This document shows, in pieces, positions 34,641-54,269 of a stretch of DNA of 64,000 bases. The notes beneath the pieces were generated by a model. It had not been told where the DNA came from, made no database searches, and was given only the letters and a program-made list of their open reading frames with translations. The position numbers and the translations under genes are program-made. Source of the stretch: Diphasiastrum complanatum (taxonomy: Eukaryota; Streptophyta; Lycopodiopsida; Lycopodiales; Lycopodiaceae); NCBI GenBank assembly GCA_029204225.1, contig CM055092.1, positions 40,514,016 to 40,578,015 on the forward strand, in the 5' to 3' direction. Position 1 is the first letter of the stretch, and each line of letters begins with the position of its first letter.

Positions 34641-34952
34641 CTCCCACGTGTGACGTAGTAGTAAGGCCTTTTCAATGTTCAATATTAGTGAATCATGAAG
34701 GGTCTTAACTAGATCAGATAATCTAGTAGGGGACAATGTTCTAGTCAGACCCTTGGAATCTAAACAACTTCCACATGAATGAGAAAATACTCTTCATTAG
34801 AGAGAGACTCAGACATGTCATATTTTATATAAAAAACATTTAGTTAAGGGGAAGGATTAGCTTGTTTAGAATGCCATTTGGAAAGGGGTAGGATTCCAAA
34901 TTTCATCTTAGAGGACCAAGATGGTTATTAAGGGGAAGGGAGTGTTACGAGC

Positions 34953-35700
34953 CTGTAACTCGAGCTGAACCCTAAAGTGCCAATAAATGCTAGAAACCAT
35001 AGTCCTGGGTGTTTTCAAATAACACACATGGCATGACAATTAACTGGCATCATGGAAAAGTGTATGGACCCAACATTCGGTTAGAACTTAGAGACCCATG
35101 GGGCCCGCACTTTAGTAGTAAGGTGCTGGGCATTTGGTGAAATACCATGTAAGTAGTGCAGATCAGATAGAAAAATAAGTGCGAGGGCTCTAGCACCCTG
35201 CGTGTGTAAGTCCCCAACCCAATGAGCACGTCCATATTTCATTCATTAGTTAGAAATAAAAGTAATTTTAAGGCCACTATAGAGGCCTAAAAGTCAAGTT
35301 ATTGAACGAAAGGCGTTTCCCACCTATTTTGAAATTCAAATGTAGTACAAATTGGCCAAAGCCAATAGGGCCAAATGGCCACCTCCACTATAAATAGTGG
35401 CACAATGTACTTTATTTCTCATGTTCAATCAAAGAAAGGTGGAGAGTCTACCATTTTGGCAATTGAATATTCTTGCTTATCCTTCTCCTCCATCTCTCTC
35501 ATGTTTATTGGATTTTCATGCTTGTTGGATTTGCTTTTTTGTTGCTATCTTCATGAGAGGGAAAATTGAGAGAAGAAAAGTGAGCTCTGATCTATTGATA
35601 CTTTTCGTGAGCTTTGTCTAACATCTTCTGAATAGACACTACTCCCTTGGGAATGAACTACTACGTGACAAGAAAGGAGGAAGCACTTTCTATCCTATTT
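34953..35700 (+). repeat. 3' LTR of the 33-35 kb gypsy relic (right end nominal)
   Basis: Starts TGTTACGAGCC right after AAGGGGAAGGGAG. Contains a TATA box at 35389. The right end is not resolved; sequence to about 36016 may still belong to it. Confidence 0.65.
35389..35396 (+). promoter_or_regulatory. LTR TATA box
   Basis: TATAAATA in CCACTATAAATAGTGG, about 440 bases into the LTR, the expected place for the retrotransposon promoter. Confidence 0.6.
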
Positions 35701-36016
35701 GCATTGCCATTGCTTGATCAAGAAAATAGGGTTTGAAGGTGGATGAGAAAAATCCCCTACATAAGGCCTAAATTGAGCGTAGGGCCCAACAGTGGATAAG
35801 GTCCTAAGTTGGGTACTGAAATCCATACAATAGTTAGGTGTCTTGTGACATTGGTGGAGGCGTCCATGCACTTGGCACAATGCATGCCATCAGCTTACAC
35901 TAGGGATAGGTGGGGCACTCTCTATAAGAAGAGGGTGTGATGGCTGGCTGGATTAGACTATGCTAGCCCCACTGTGGTTCCAAAGCGTCTAATACTTGGG
36001 GAATAGCGAGTACATA

Positions 36017-36110
36017 TGTTATGTCCATATCCTGTATAAGGGAATCGGAATAATTCCTGACGTGGATAGCCGGTCACTCCAGGTGTGTATGGTTATTAGT
36101 TATAGTTATG
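36017..36110 (+). repeat. Truncated LTR, TGTTATGTCC family
   Basis: About 94 bases nearly identical to the first part of the LTR at 42292 (ATAAGGGAATC; TGACGTGGATAGCCGGTCAC). At about 36110 it switches to unrelated sequence, so this is a broken, possibly 5', LTR of the 36-42.8 kb element. Confidence 0.75.
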
Positions 36111-36129
36111 ATCAAAATCTCAGGTGTTG

Positions 36130-36420
36130 AATCAATGAAGCATAAAAGACAGCAATAGACTAAAGCCCTACAAGCAATAGACAAGACAATAGGTTCTCCC
36201 ACGAAGAGCCCAAGCAATACCAATCAATAATCTGAAAAATGAGTGTACAAATGCCCCTACAAATACCCTACCAATGAACCCTAAAATAGGAATTCAAAAG
36301 TAAAGGGAGGCAAAATGTGGAGGGAAAATAGTGCGCCCTCCTATGAACCCCCACTCCACATATAACCATATAATAAGGGCCCAAGGCCAGTCAATGTCAT
36401 AAAAAAGGACCCAGTGCGGG
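36130..36420 (-). repeat. Inverted copia LTR fragment
   Basis: About 36140-36235 is the inverse of about 2500-2600 (AGCCCTACAAGCAATAG; AGAGCCCAAGCAATACC). It interrupts the TGTTATGTCC-family LTR. Confidence 0.6.
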
Positions 36421-39400
36421 TCATAAGCAAAGATCATAATTATGGGATTTCTCCATAGTTTTTGTTGGAAATCAAAAGATTTTTGATGATTTTAGTCGAT
36501 TTTCCACCTAGAATTGAAGTTTTTGCTTGAAATTGATCATAGGTACTGGTGTAGTACGTTTTTCAGATTGTACTTGCTGTATTACAGTCATTATTGATTG
36601 GATCTAATGATTGCATGATGTTGGAATAGTCAAAAGGCGGATTAGATGGTGATTTTGGACCAAAAATTGGGGTTTTTGGACCATAAATGGGCTATAGAAA
36701 CCATGTTTGACTAGAATTAGAATTTCTGGTGCTTGCATGCAATGGATTTACAGGGATTTGGAGCTGATTGCACGAAATTGTAGATTTTTCCCACAAATTT
36801 TGGCCAAAATTGGTCAAAAACCAAGGTTTTTTGATGTTTTTTGGAGTAATTTTGGGGTAGATCTCAAAATTCTCAGCCAAGACTTGGTGTGAACCTTTTC
36901 AGAGATGTAATGAAGCTATCCCTTAGCTATCATGAAGTTTGGATGGGACCAGACACCATTAGGGGGCTCAAAACACCAAAAATTAGTGTATTTTTGATGA
37001 TTTTTGAGCATGAATACCTCTCAATTGGGGGTCTGAACCTGTTGGTTCTTGTTACAAGATCAAAGATATGATGGATTGCGTCTGTTTTGAGCCATCATGC
37101 ATCCAATTTGGATAGGTGTGCATAAGACACCATCATGTTGAAGTTTTGCTTGTTGAAGGAGGCCAAAAATGCATTTTTTGCATGATCTGAGCTTATGATT
37201 GCTTGCTGGACCTGTTAGAAGCTTCTATGCCTCTCTAATGAACCTTAGAAGAGTGCTTGTAACCTCTGATCCAAGGCTTTTTGGGCTGGGATGTGTTTTT
37301 TGAACATTCCTCTTTACAAAAGTGCGCCCTCCTACCTATTTTTCATGCATTTATTGCTCGCACGTGTGAAGCCCAGGTGGCAGGGTGATGTAGTAAGTGC
37401 CTTGTAGACCCACTCTCCCTTCGTATTGTGCTTTGCAGCGACCAATTTGGTGTCCTGTAGAGAAAGTTATGGCTGTCGGAAGTTTGGCAATTTTTGAACT
37501 AAAATTTACAAAATTTTCGAAATGTTTTGATGCATGCATGCTTGTAATTCAGTGTAGTGCTTGTTTGTTGATGAAAATGTATGGATAGACTTGTATGCAT
37601 GCATGGATGCATGTTGCATGCGTAATCAGTAGATTGATCAGAAGATTTCTAGCATGAAGCTATTTTTTGGCAATTCTAGTTCAAAAAGTAGATTTCCTAG
37701 TGGCTTGGCTATCATTTTTTTCGAAAAAATCAGTGCATGTCGAGTTTTGATATGTGACAGTGCCTGTGAGTTTGATAAATCGATCATTTTAATTGATGTT
37801 TATGGTGGGTCCATTTCGAACTGATTTTGTAAATCCGAGTGCTAATTTCCCAGTTTCTTGGCGATTTACGTAAAAATTGATTTTTTTTTAAATCACTGCA
37901 TGTCATGTAGGATGCATGCTGGATGTTTCAGAATCCTTGTAATATGAGATGGTAATTGTGAAACTGTCAAGTCGATGTTTGGTCAATTTTCACAGTTTAG
38001 GTCCATATTGAATGGAATTTGAAAATCCCAGTTTACGTAAAATTCAAAGAAACCATGGACGTTTTCAATTTGTTCCAATTCTTTGGTTATTGATCAAACA
38101 AAAATGACTTATAAAGTAAATGATCTTAATCTGATGTAATTGGTCAGTTCTTTGAGGTCAATGTAACCATCACTTTTAGTTGAAGATTTTGTGAATCTGT
38201 CAACTAAGGAGCATTTCTTGTTTTAAGGATCAATAAGGACCAAGAATAATGTATATCTAGTAGAACAGTTTTATTTTGGTCTATAAGGGGATTTGCCAGG
38301 GATTAAGTGCGGCACTTAATGAACAAATCAAAACTATCTGGGTGATAGTGCTAAAGTTAGCGATACCAAATTGAATTTTTTTCGAGTACAAATTTGGGGT
38401 TTGTTAACCGGAACCATTTTTGGAAGGGGGGAAAAGAGTGGAAGTCTGATATGTAGATGATTGTTGGTCTTAATGATCCAATTATTTAATTTACATTCAA
38501 TTCCTGAAGTATAACTAATTGCAAGTGAGAATAAAATTGGAAATTATTTAAGAAGACTGCCTCTGGGAATTTGGATTACTTTTCTCCAGTGTGAATTAGA
38601 ATTTCGAGAATTCGAGGATTCTAAGGGAAAAGTAGTGGCAAGACTGATAAGCCATTTATGGAACCATCTCTGTTTTGCAATTGGATTTGGATCTTGCAAA
38701 GTAATGCAGATAGAAGGTGTTCCATACAGGAATCTTGTAATTTGGATTTTTTTTCAGTTCTAGAGTATTTCTCTATAATGATAGTAACGACCAAGAGAGT
38801 TCTAACTTGTTAAAAGAATTAAAGTCCTTTGTACCGATTCTAGAATAGATATTGGATATCTAGGATAGTATGAGATTTGGTTTTGTTGAAATCTATGTTT
38901 CTTTTTGGGTTAGTGATACATTCTATTGTATTGATGATACATTCTGTTTATCCATGATGGATACAATATGAAATGTTATTCTTTGAGTGACACTAAAGAA
39001 GCATGAGAAATTTCAACTGTTAGGATTATCTCCTGGAATTGGTTGTGAATTTGATCCTATATCTGGGTATAGGATAGCCAAATCGTCTTTTTTGACTTTT
39101 TGGGCAAAACAGATCTGGATGCAGAGGATTCTTGGAGGAAAAGCTGGTGGTATGGGACATCAGTGATTCTAAAGGGGATTTCTTGGGTAGAATGATTTGT
39201 AGACCGATGGTTAGTGATTGCTGTAATGGTAATACTAACAGAGTCCATTGGTTTTTGTTAAGGGTATTTTGGTAATTATGAGATATAGATCGATCCCTAA
39301 ATGGTATCTCATTAATTACAAAATTTGGAAGCCCTTAAGTCTATTTCTCTATTTTATTAAACCTCTACTCTTTAGAACTTTCTTAGTACATGACAATTGG

Positions 39401-41940
39401 ATTGAGATTCATATAATTCCTTCCAGTGTAGAACGATGTCCTAAAGGACTATTATAATTATATGAAATTGTACTTCCATATCAATTTTTTGAATATGGCT
39501 CGGAACTTAGGTTTCCAGAACCCTAATGTTAGTCTCTATTTGATAGTTGATTATTGAGAGGTAATATTTTTATCATTCGAGATAAGATATTCTATGATTT
39601 CGAGGAAAAAGTCCTGTTTGTAATACTATTGGATACTCATTACTGACTTTTTCAAATTTTTTGATATCTTATACGTTGTCTCCTGGGAACTTTTAAATCG
39701 AAATTATGGAATTTCTTTTTTAAAAGGGGGGAAGATAGGATAGGAATAAGTCTTTCGTGGAATCAGCCAGTTGCATTGATTTTGGGAAAAAAAGCCTGTA
39801 TGTGCAATGGTAGAGCTATCCAGTTTGAAATAGACAAACTCTCTAAGTGATTATTTTGAGTAATCTGGAACTAGAGCAGTTTTGGGATTATTGAGCTATG
39901 AAATATTCATTAATATGGAAAGTAGTGATAAAGATTAAATTAAGATTCACTGATTGTTACCAAGTACCATTTTGTTATGGATTGGATCGGTGCAATAAAG
40001 CTTTAATCTTAACTCTATGTCCAAAGATGTCTGTATGAGTTAGCCTAATCTTGGTTTGTACGCTAAGATCTGTTGTAGGCTGATTTGTAAAAGAAATTTT
40101 GTTAATAAGAGGTAGATGGTCGGAAAACTTGTGATGTGGAGTTATTCACTTCAAAGATTTTCCAGATATGTTATTTACTCATGAGAAATAGAGTTCTTTG
40201 GTAGCCGAGTTGCAAGATTCTCAGTGAATTATGTAAGTAACATATGCAGATTGTGGATATCTGTCAGTATATAGCCTCTGTTTATGTATAGGAACATAGT
40301 TGGATAAGTTGCCTATGTACATCTTAATCTTGTGGATCTACTATGTGTTTCCTATGTTCTAAGTTTATATCGTATACTTAAACTAGTCAGAGTGCATAGA
40401 CATTTGAACAAGTAATGTGTGGAACAGTTACTTGCAGGTTAATGTCTCTTTCTGTGGAAAGGATAATTCATTAACTTATTTATGGTTTAGAAGAAGATCT
40501 AAATGTGATGTTACACATGTATAATTGAGATCTGCACCTAGACATTTAAGATTTCTAAATCATTTACAATTAACTTGAGTAATTGGATTACTCCTGATTA
40601 GAAGTTAATTGGATAAATAAGCAGTGTGAAGAGAATTCACCGGAAACTGTTTATTTTGATCTATATTGCTTATAAGTCACATGATTAGTGAGTCATTTGG
40701 ATTCATTTATGAGAACTGTGCATAGAATATAGAAGATTCTTGATATAGAATATTTCTTGAAGGAGAAATATCCTAGGTTATTGACTATATCCCAGTGAGC
40801 TCATATACATATATTGGATGACAGAGTCTAACTAATGTCAAGGATAACCACTGAATTCAGTTGGAATTCAGCAGAACTTTATAATCTCTAGATGTGGTTC
40901 TAGGTGATTGTATAAAGTTTATATTTGTTAAAGACAAATGTTATAATGGTCTTTAATCACTTGGTTGATTGTAGAATTTGGAACTCATCATCTGGTTAAG
41001 AATCGAGATGGAAGAATATTCTTGGAATCCAGTAATTTACCTTGTGGAAAAGATTTCAGAATGTTTCTTATATTCCTGAGTGGTATGTTGTGCATGTACT
41101 CCAGTACCTCTAAATGATTAAGTATGGGTTTAGAATCTGATAAATTATGATTGACGAATCATAAGATTCTAAATGTTTTATGATTGACGGATCATAAATT
41201 GATACTTACAGTTCATTAGATGATTATATGGAAATATGATGATTCTTAAGATGATGAGTAATTTTTGATCAATTGGTGGAGTTAAAATTTAGATTTGTTA
41301 ATTGAACTCTAAATTTGTTTACAAACTTGAGATTGATTGGATCTCACAGGCATTTTCATTAAGTAATTGTTTACTTATGAGAATTTGCTTACCTTTACAG
41401 ATTGTAGTCAAGGAATGCTTGTGTACTGTTTTTCAGCCTAAAATCTCCGGTTAATTAGGAGCAGTTAAGTCTATCAAGATTGAATGGTTGCTATTTTCTG
41501 GTATTTGATACTAGGGGTAGAGCACTTATCTCAGGAGAGTATCTGGGGTACTCAAGCCTAAGTTGAAGTCATTTTTATCTTGATGGATCTCCTAAGAGAT
41601 TTTGGTGGGATGAGTTTTGTACCAAGAAGCATTTATGACAGGTCTACAAGTAATTTGTGGATAGTCTTGGACTATAATTGTTTTGGATCTTTAACTTTTG
41701 AACATTGATTTCCAATGTAAGGTGAGGACTCACCCAGTGATTCATGTAAATTGAAGTACATGAAGGTGATGTTATTAGATTGGAGAGAATCAAACCCAAT
41801 AGGGAAATTTATCTTTTAGTGTACTTCTAGAAGGTCGATATAGTATGTCAGTGTAGAGACAGATAATTTGAGAAATATCCCATCTCTAAATACTTATTTG
41901 ATATTGAAGTCAGACTAAAGATTGATTTTCAAGGTAATTG
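36421..41940 (+). mobile_element. Eroded interior of a gypsy-type element
   Basis: No long frame survives, but segments are collinear with the interior of the nested element at 7513-12812 read in its own orientation. 40495-40570 matches 9800-9720 (CACCTAGACATTTAA); 40665-40735 matches 9680-9600 (TTGCTTATAAGTCACA, TTTGGATTCAT); 41130-41165 matches 8845-8810 (ATGATTGACGAATCATA). The far left part (36421-38000) is AT-rich with many TTTTGG/AATTTTGGCC words and shows no match I can place. Coding capacity is lost. Confidence 0.6.
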
Positions 41941-42291
41941 CGAAAATTAAATGATCGATTTGTTAGCTTTTAAACTTAATCTTCAGGTTTGGTCGACTGC
42001 TCATCCAGTGTATCATGTAAATTTAGTTTATATGATGATGACAGTTTGATGTATTGAAGATTTTGCCCATTTAAAAGATTTATCGCTTAATATTCCTTTG
42101 GACCCCGAATGAGTACTTAGGATCAGAGATAAACAATTGAGAAATTGTTCTATCTTTGTGTGCTTGCTTAGGTTGGTTGGTCAAATTGAGATAATGATTA
42201 ATGGGAAGAGTTAAAAGCATACAAATTGGGTTTTCCCTAGTTACTCGTTCTGAGGACAAAACTGGTTTAAGGAGGAAAGAATGTTATGTCC
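41940..42291 (+). pseudogene. Gypsy integrase C-terminus / chromodomain relic
   Basis: Reads, across frames, a HPVYHVNLVYM-like stretch (about 42000-42035), LKDLSLNIPLDP-like and RIRDKQLRN-like pieces, and ends in a purine run AAGGAGGAAAGAA. The same series occurs at 53480-53787 in better shape, so both are 3' ends of one family. Confidence 0.7.
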
Positions 42292-42765
42292 ATGTCCTGT
42301 ATAAGGGAATCAGAATAATTCCTGACGTGGATAGCCGGTCACTCCAGGTGTGTATGGTTATTAGTTATGCCTCGTCATTCCGGGCTTGGCCTGTAAAGTA
42401 ATTAATAATCATATGAGGGCCCAGACCTATAATTGGACATAGGAGCACATGCATAGTGAATGACTGCTTTAATGCAAGAATAGGAGGTCAATAGCTCAAT
42501 ATAGGTTGCATGGGAATTCTAGGAGGAATATTCTCTCTCTCATGAGGAGAATATGTCCATTGGAAACTCGCCCATCCTCCTATTGGAAATTCAGTTTCTT
42601 GAGCCAGTTTCTCCTCCTCTCTGTTAGGTTCTTCACTATGGCTTGGGGGTTAGGTCCAGGAGGAAACTCCAGGAGGGATCTAGGTTTGGATGGGTGGTTT
42701 TGCTCCACAGGTGTCCTTTTGGTTGTCTTGCAACAGGATCTAGTCATATCTTCATTTGGTGATCC
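42292..42765 (+). repeat. 3' LTR, TGTTATGTCC family
   Basis: Starts TGTTATGTCCATGTCC after the polypurine tract and is similar along its length to 53788-54255. Two overlapping ORFs inside and beyond it (42506-42943, 42798-43028) are not recognised. 42766-43750 holds no other supported feature apart from the probable upstream region of the next gene. Confidence 0.8.
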
Positions 42766-43776
42766 TTACAACATATATCTTTGGTCTCTAGGCTATTATG
42801 GATTCTTCATTGACATGCAGACCCAAAAACCAAACTATTATCTTCATTTGTTTAAGAGTAACAACATTGAGACTGGTGTTGTTGAAATTGTTGGTTGGAG
42901 ACATTTTCTTTGGAGAAGTGTATACCGTTGGCCCTCAATTTAACATTGTGGCTGGAAGGTATTGTTGCTCATTTTGGGTCCTATTTAAATTTTGCATAGA
43001 CTTTGTCCAGTATAGAGTAGTTTCCTAGAGCTCTCTTGTTAGAGAATCTACAAGTTGATGAATTGTGAGACTCTCTTATTAGGCCGAAATTTACTGTGTG
43101 CTTGCTGTTTTTTGCTCATAACTTGGTCCTGTTCTTATCAAGCTTATAAGATGCCTTGGTACTGTTCTGATCATGTAGCATTGCTTATTTCATGATATGA
43201 AACCCGTGCCATTTCCACAGGCTATAGAAGCATCAGTTTTATAACTGCATATACTGAGAATTATTGAACTTTACTGAATACTTGCAGTGTAAGCTATTTA
43301 GATGGCACCATTTTTTGGAAGCCTTCCTACCTTTCCAGCTACAAGATTTCTTTCACAATATACTAGTTTGCTGCTAAATGTGAAAAGGAATAAAATTGGA
43401 TTTTCTAATTAACACTTCTAGGCGGAGGTAGATCCTCAAAATTGTTTTTTGTTGCACTTATGTTAACCAGCCAACATAAGTGGTTGATTTCAGGTTCCGC
43501 TATCATTGGCTGCAGTTGTGGAGGTGGTGTCGCTCATAAAGTTACAATCACAAGATTAGAACATAAATGCTATCAATAACTCTATGGCACCCAAGTGATA
43601 TGCTTGCTGAACAGTGAAAGCAGTAAAGCGAAGCTTTGTTTGCTCAGTGTGAGTGCATTTTTTGAAGTTTCTCTTTCATATTTGCGAATTCAATATATTT
43701 CTTAAAGCTTTCATTTGTTTTATCTTCATTGTTGGAGTGTCAATCTCGCAGGTTTGCTTTCCTTGATTCAAGGGCA

Positions 43777-50398
<6,622 letters not shown>

Positions 50399-50990
50399 AC
50401 TTTTGTACTCGCGCATAAGGTAATTACTACGAATTCCATTTTATAATGCCTTCATATTATTTGAGTTTGATGTTGAGTAGAATAGATGTATGCCTCTTTA
50501 AAACATTCTATGAATGAGTATCATATTTATCTTGCCATGTGACTATTTATTCATGAATACATTTTGATGCTAACAATGTTTGTGTTTGCAATGTGCCTAC
50601 TTTGTTGATAGACACCAGTTTATAGACACCTGTTTAACACCTATGCCAACATGAAGATTAGACGGTATCAGTATTGAAAAACTCTTGCCTCCTTGAACAT
50701 CGTAGCTTTCTAGTCTTGCATATCAATAAAACATCTATACTACTACAACTTGCTAGCCTAGTATAAGTATCAATCCTTGAGATAGGTCATCTAAGAGACT
50801 GTTTGAATCTTGCATGTTTAACACCATGTTAGCTAAGCAAAGTGTTCAAAATTTATGTGGTCTCATAATGTATTTATCGACCATGGAGAGACAATGGATT
50901 TTTGTAGACTTTGAATCCATTGTTGCAAATGATGCTTTGATTAGGAAAAATGTTTGATTTTCTTTTGTACATGTATTAATAAATTGTACT
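50399..50990. other. 3' flank of the coiled-coil gene
   Basis: AT-rich, no frames. An AATAAA at about 50726 could be a polyadenylation signal, but it is far downstream and unproven. Confidence 0.35.
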
Positions 50991-50999
50991 CGTTTAAAG

Positions 51000-51380
51000 A
51001 GGTGGAAAAGTGTTCCAAAAAAAAAGCAAAATGACTCGTAATTATAGTGTTATAAATGTTACTCCTTTTCCGACAAGGAATGCCATATCAGTGCTTACCA
51101 TAGGGATAATGATAACCCTGTCTCTTTTATCGATTTTTTGACAATTTTTTTATCAAGAATTTGCATACCTAGTGTACGTTCTTTTAAGTACTTGGACTTG
51201 TAATAACAAGTTAGGTACTTAATTCACATGTATAGGCCCCTGGTGGACCCAGGAGTCCCTACAAGTTAGTTTCATACTAACTTGGGCCTAAAATATAAAT
51301 GACCATGGTTACACAAATCTCGACCTTTTGGGTCATAGTAACCTATGGCTTCTACATCATTTACATTTATTATTCTAACA
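51000..51380 (-). repeat. Copia 3' LTR (left end nominal)
   Basis: On the minus strand the RNase H relic is followed by an AAGGAGAG tract and TGTTAGAATAATAAATG beginning at 51380. The LTR contains a local inverted pair, AAGTACTTGGAC...AGTTAGGTACTT (about 51187-51221). Left end unknown. Confidence 0.6.
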
Positions 51381-51410
51381 CTCTCCTTAAATGAAAATGA
51401 CATGTATTCA

Positions 51411-52100
51411 CTAAGTAAGAAAATCATGTTGTTTTAAATTTAAAGCTTCACAAAGAGCTTTAAATCGAACTCTAGGCAATGCCTTAGTGAACACATCTGC
51501 AATATTATCCTCCGTGGGACAATATTCAAGAGTGATGTCGCAATTATGAAGCTTCTCCCGAACAAAGTGATAGTGGATCTCGATATGCTTTGTTCTTGCA
51601 TGAAATACTGGATTTCGTGCAATGGCAATAGCACTTTGACTATCCGTAAATAGGAGAGTAGCTAAGGGCTGGCCATGCTTCATATCGACAAGTAATTGTC
51701 TCAACCATATACACTCCGTAGTTGCTGAAAACGTTGCTCTATATTCCGCTTCACTTGAGGATGTAGCAACGGTGGGCTGCTTCTTGCTTAACCAAGAAAC
51801 TGCAGAATTTTCAATGAAAAAGCAATGACCACTAATAGAGAGTCTAGTGTCTTGATCTCCACCCCAAACCGAGTCACAAAAACCAGCCAAACATGCATCA
51901 GAACTAGAAGGATAAAACAGACCAAGTGTTTTACTTCCTTGAAGATATCGAAGGATCCTCTTCAATGCTTTCTAATGTGATGTCAACGGAGCATGCATGA
52001 ATTGACTCATGAGGGAAACACTATAAGATATGTCTGGTCTTGAGTTGCATAAGTAAATGAGACCGCATTTTTTGCATCAGAGATTGCAAGCTGTTCTTTT
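51411..52100 (-). pseudogene. Copia RNase H relic
   Basis: The open frame 51965-51411 (184 codons) covers LKRILRYLQGSKTLGLFY, CDSVWGGDQDTRLSISG, ATSSSEAEYRATFSATTECI, LFTDSQSAIAIARNPVFHARTK and EDNIADVFTKAL, a near-complete copia RNase H with the AEY and DSQSAI residues kept. Upstream to about 52100, RT C-terminal words (QTYLIV; SLMSQFMHAPLTS) continue past a stop. All earlier domains are gone. It is from a different family than the 20-24 kb element. Confidence 0.88.
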
Positions 52101-52447
52101 GTGTTGAATAAGATTATCAGTGTAGGAGTCTTAGACAGCCATGAAAGAGAGATTGCAGAAACGATTAGGCGTTTGAGACAACCATGCAATCCTCTAATGC
52201 TGATAACCTGATATGAAGGGAATGTAGAAATAACTTAGACATCAGAGACAGCCATACATTTTCTTATAATGATGTTTGCGTAAGAGAAGTGAGAGTTAGT
52301 TTCATTCAACAAGAATACAAAGATGTAGAATAGTAGCGAATCTGTATAATAATGTTGTAAAACAAAAATCAGACCACAATACAGTTGTGCTGATACTACT
52401 TGAAGCACATGGTCCTAATTACAGATTCAAATCAATCGCTAAAGTTC

Positions 52448-52608
<161 letters not shown>

Positions 52609-52849
52609 ATAATCACTAATTTTTGAGGAGTCAGCTACTAAAATACCAATTTTGGTTGTAGATCTATGTCTCTGATCTATCATCCCTTCAATCGCTCATT
52701 TACATATATAACAACCGAAAGATCTTGCATTATTCTAGCTTTACATTTACAAGATCACTTAACAGCTAATTAACTGATTAACAGCTTATTAGAACAGTTG
52801 TTATTGGAGCGTGAAGACGTAGACAGTCTGTACTTGGAATCTTGTGTAT

Positions 52850-53215
52850 TTATGTAGACTGTCATCTGTGTGGAATCCCGTGTAAAACTGTAGTGTCGTA
52901 TTTTTTGCTTTTGTCATCTGTGTGGAATCCCGTGTAAAAATGCAGTATCGCATTTTTCATGATTGTCGCCTGTCAGAAATTGCATGTAAAAATGCAGTGT
53001 CACATTTCTCGCATTTTTTGCGAAGCAATGTCGCATTTTTGGAAGTGTCTGAAATGGTCGAAAAACCAAGTTAGCACAAGTGTCGCAAAACACTTAGTTG
53101 CTCAAGATGACCTGAAGCTGGAAAGGCGACAGTGTCGGGTTTTTCGTGACAGTGTCAGATTTTTTGCCTGTCAGAAATTGCGAGAAAAAATGCAGACTGT
53201 TGCGACAAACAGTTG
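52850..53215. repeat. Degenerate tandem repeat, possibly copia U3
   Basis: A unit of about 50-60 bases, roughly TGTCATCTGTGTGGAATCCC then GTGTAAAAATGCAG and TCGCATTTTT, recurs at about 52860, 52915, 52965 and 53155. The word GTGTAAAAATGCAGA also occurs in the copia LTRs at 21.03 and 23.73 kb, and GCATTTTTC in those at 27.3 and 30.38 kb. It is probably the 5' part of an LTR from that group. Confidence 0.55.
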
Positions 53216-53275
53216 AAATATGCAAACTACTGAAAAACAATTCATTTTCTGCAGGTTTCATTTTAGAGGGTAAAA

Positions 53276-53787
53276 TTGAGAGAAGGAAGGAGGACAGTTA
53301 GGATGAGTAGGAGTAAGATTAAACTCCAACAAAGAAATCTCCCAAAGATTTTAAAGTTGATGACTTGGTATATCTTAGAATACCTAAAGATTCTAAGACT
53401 ATGCGTATGGGGAAACATTATAAATTGTCTACCAGATATTGTGGACCGTTTCGGATTATAAGGAAAACTGGTTTTTTAGCTTATGAACTAGACCTTGAGG
53501 ACAAAACTACTGCTCACCCAATGTTTCATGTAAGCCGGTTAAAATTTTGTTTACATGAAGGTGACATAGTTGGTTTAGAAGAAGATCTTACCCATTTGGA
53601 GGACTTATCGCTTAGCGTTCTTTTGGAACCTGAAAAGGTACTCAGAACCAGAGATGAACAATTGAGTACCTGATTAGGTGGAAGTGACGAATTGAGGATG
53701 ATGATTCATGGGAACGGGTCGAAAGCATAAAGAAGAACTTCCCTGGTTTTCGCTTCTAAGGATAGAAGTGGTTCAAGGGGGAAAGAA
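53276..53787 (+). pseudogene. Gypsy integrase C-terminus and chromodomain relic
   Basis: The frame 53365-53673 reads RIPKDSKTMRMGKHYKL, YCGPFRIIRKTGFLAYELDL, HPMFHVSRLKFCLHEGD and LEPEKVLRTRDEQLS, then a stop inside the chromodomain. WERV-like and purine-tract sequence follow. The integrase core is missing; homology starts abruptly at about 53290. Same family as 41.9-42.3 kb. Confidence 0.87.
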
Positions 53788-54255
53788 TATTATGTCCATG
53801 TCCTATATAAGGGAATCAGAATAAGTCCTGATGTGGATAGCCGGTCACTCTAGTTGTATGTGGTTATTAGTTATGCTACATCATTTCGGGCATGGTCGAT
53901 AAAATAATTAATAATCATATGAAGGCCCAGACCTATATTTGGACATAGGAGCACGTGCATGGTGTATGACTACTTTAATGTAAGAATAGGAGGTCAATAG
54001 CTTATTATAGGTTTCATGGGGATCGTAAGGGGAATGTTCTCTCCTCTTGGAAATTCGCCCATCTCCTTATTGGAATTTCAGGTTCATGAGCCAGGATCCT
54101 CTCCTCTCTTGTATTAATCATTCACTGTGGCTTGGGGGGGGGGGGGGGATTGGTTAGGGTATTGAGTTGTCTTTTCATGTTGATTGGGTGGTTTATGCTT
54201 CACAGCTGGTCCTTTTGGTTTGCATGTGATAGGATTCTTGAAGATCTTCACTTGG
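53788..54255 (+). repeat. 3' LTR, TATTATGTCC variant
   Basis: Close to the LTR at 42292-42765 but its first dinucleotide is TA instead of TG. It contains a run of 15 G at 54134-54148. Immediately after it copia gag begins without a primer-binding site, marking a recombination or truncation point. Confidence 0.8.
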
Positions 54256-54269
54256 CAATTGTTTCAGGC

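Noticed and set aside
42506-42943. 145-codon plus-strand ORF
   Set aside because: Starts inside an LTR and crosses its end; no family resemblance.
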